Source: Methylobacterium sp. R2-1 (GTDB lineage: Bacteria > Pseudomonadota > Alphaproteobacteria > Rhizobiales > Beijerinckiaceae). From it: a stretch of DNA of 64,000 bases. The notes under the pieces are model-generated. The model did not search any database. It saw nothing but the letters and a program-made list of their open reading frames with translations, and was not told the DNA's origin. The translations under genes were made by a program, and so were the position numbers. Location: assembly GCF_014191355.1 (NCBI RefSeq), contig NZ_JACHWM010000003.1, positions 310,001 through 374,000 on the forward strand, in the 5' to 3' direction. Below, in pieces: positions 63,303 to 64,000 of this stretch. Every line of letters starts with the position of its first letter. Position 1 is the first letter of the stretch.

Positions 63303-63998
63303 TCAGCCTTTCGCGGCGGCCTCCGCCCGGGCCCAGCCGTCCTTGGTCTCGGCCACGAAATCCGCGAGCCGCCCGGCGTAAATCGCCGCACGCATGCCGG
63401 CCATCAGGGCTTGGTAGTAGGCGAGGTTGTTCCAGGTCAGCAGCATCATCCCCAGGATCTCGTCGGAGCGGACGAGGTGGTGGAGATAGGCGCGGGAATA
63501 GTCCCGTGCCGCCGGGCAGTCCGAGGCCTCGTCGAGGGGCCGGGTGTCCTCGGCGTGGCGGGCGTTGCGCAGGTTGATCCGGCCATGCCGGGTATAAGCG
63601 AGCCCATGCCGCCCGGCGCGGGTCGGCATCACGCAATCGAACATGTCGATGCCGCGCATCACCGACTGCATCAGGTCGTCGGGAGTACCGACGCCCATGA
63701 GGTAGCGCGGCTCGGTGGAAGGCAGATGCGGCTCCACGGTCTCGATCATCGCCAGCATCACCGCTTGCGGCTCGCCGACGGCGAGTCCGCCGATGGCGTA
63801 GCCCTTGAGATCGAGGTCAGTCAGCGCCCGCGCGCTCTCGACCCGCAGCTCCGGCACGTCGCCGCCCTGGACGATGCCGAAGAGTGCCTTGCCCGGCTGC
63901 TCGCCGAAGGCGACGCGGCAGCGTTCGGCCCAGCGCAGCGAGAGGTGCATCGCCTTCTCGATCTCTGGCCGCTCGGCCGGCAGGCGCACGCACTCGTC
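63303..63998 (-). CDS. tgt: tRNA-guanine transglycosylase, 5' part outside window
   Basis: The minus frame contains FGIVQGG, GYAIGGLAVGE, MGVGTPDDL and MFDCVMPTRAGRHG, the catalytic core of queuine tRNA-ribosyltransferase. Compared with the E. coli and Zymomonas enzymes, the zinc ligands CxC..C and His read SDCPAAR and TWNN, so three of four appear replaced. The gene continues past the window edge at 64000. It installs the preQ1 base at position 34 of certain tRNAs. Confidence 0.92.
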   Translation of the reverse strand, partial: DECVRLPAERPEIEKAMHLSLRWAERCRVAFGEQPGKALFGIVQGGDVPELRVESARALTDLDLKGYAIGGLAVGEPQAVMLAMIETVEPHLPSTEPRYLMGVGTPDDLMQSVMRGIDMFDCVMPTRAGRHGLAYTRHGRINLRNARHAEDTRPLDEASDCPAARDYSRAYLHHLVRSDEILGMMLLTWNNLAYYQALMAGMRAAIYAGRLADFVAETKDGWARAEAAAKG

Positions 63999-64000
63999 GA

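Overview
The window looks like a chromosomal segment of a Methylobacterium/Methylorubrum-type alphaproteobacterium (Hyphomicrobiales). The evidence is strongly GC-biased codon use, a hopanoid-pathway HpnE, a periplasmic formate dehydrogenase catalytic subunit, a DUF6894 protein, HWE-family sensor kinases, tandem Rnk-like regulators and nested extragenic palindromes of the kind common in this order. The genus is inferred from protein character; no rRNA is present. The only RNA gene seen is a tRNA-Lys(UUU) at 61.5 kb.

Layout. 0-3.3 kb: the 3' end of an L,D-transpeptidase, a TRIC/UPF0126 channel, a secreted M20 amidohydrolase and a wrecked VOC dioxygenase-like gene. 3.3-7.1 kb: a translationally coupled marR - FUSC - DUF1656 - HlyD efflux operon (aaeXAB type). 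7.2-12 kb: a small membrane protein, a double universal stress protein, hpnE, and three Rnk/GreA-C type genes, one interrupted by an in-frame TGA. 12.4-18.2 kb: YgiQ radical SAM protein, a hypothetical, an alpha/beta hydrolase and a K+ channel with an RCK-like domain. 18.5-28 kb: an RND efflux pair whose pump gene is frameshifted in a G7 tract, then TetR, thioesterase, thiolase, MATE and SDR genes. Two near-identical 24-bp palindromes, one before tetR and one before the thioesterase, define a probable local regulon.

28-38 kb is a signalling and accessory stretch: a receiver-domain protein, an orphan ParD antitoxin, a GAF-PAS hybrid kinase, HNH nuclease remnants, small secreted proteins, a tautomerase with a lost start codon and an HWE kinase. 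38-42 kb is a worn mobile-element remnant of short overlapping ORFs, a repressor fragment and a helix-turn-helix-like protein containing 23-bp tandem repeats. No integrase, structural phage gene or complete IS was found.

42-50.5 kb is a glycan module: UDP-galactopyranose mutase and a glycosyltransferase, divergent from a GH1-RmlD fusion, a second clan-A glycosidase and an ABC exporter, bordered by AT-rich DNA. 52.4-56 kb is a polyol module: a mannitol-1-phosphate dehydrogenase-like enzyme, a sugar MFS transporter and a HAD phosphatase, preceded by a short ORF and a strong hairpin. 56-64 kb holds YgjV, an orphan FDH-N-type alpha subunit, worn small ORFs, tRNA-Lys, an SGNH-like protein, a Cys-rich secreted protein and the 3' part of tgt, whose product lacks most of the usual zinc ligands.

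Decay is a theme: a G-tract frameshift, in-frame nonsense codons, an AUG-to-AUA start change and truncated fragments sit among intact metabolic genes.
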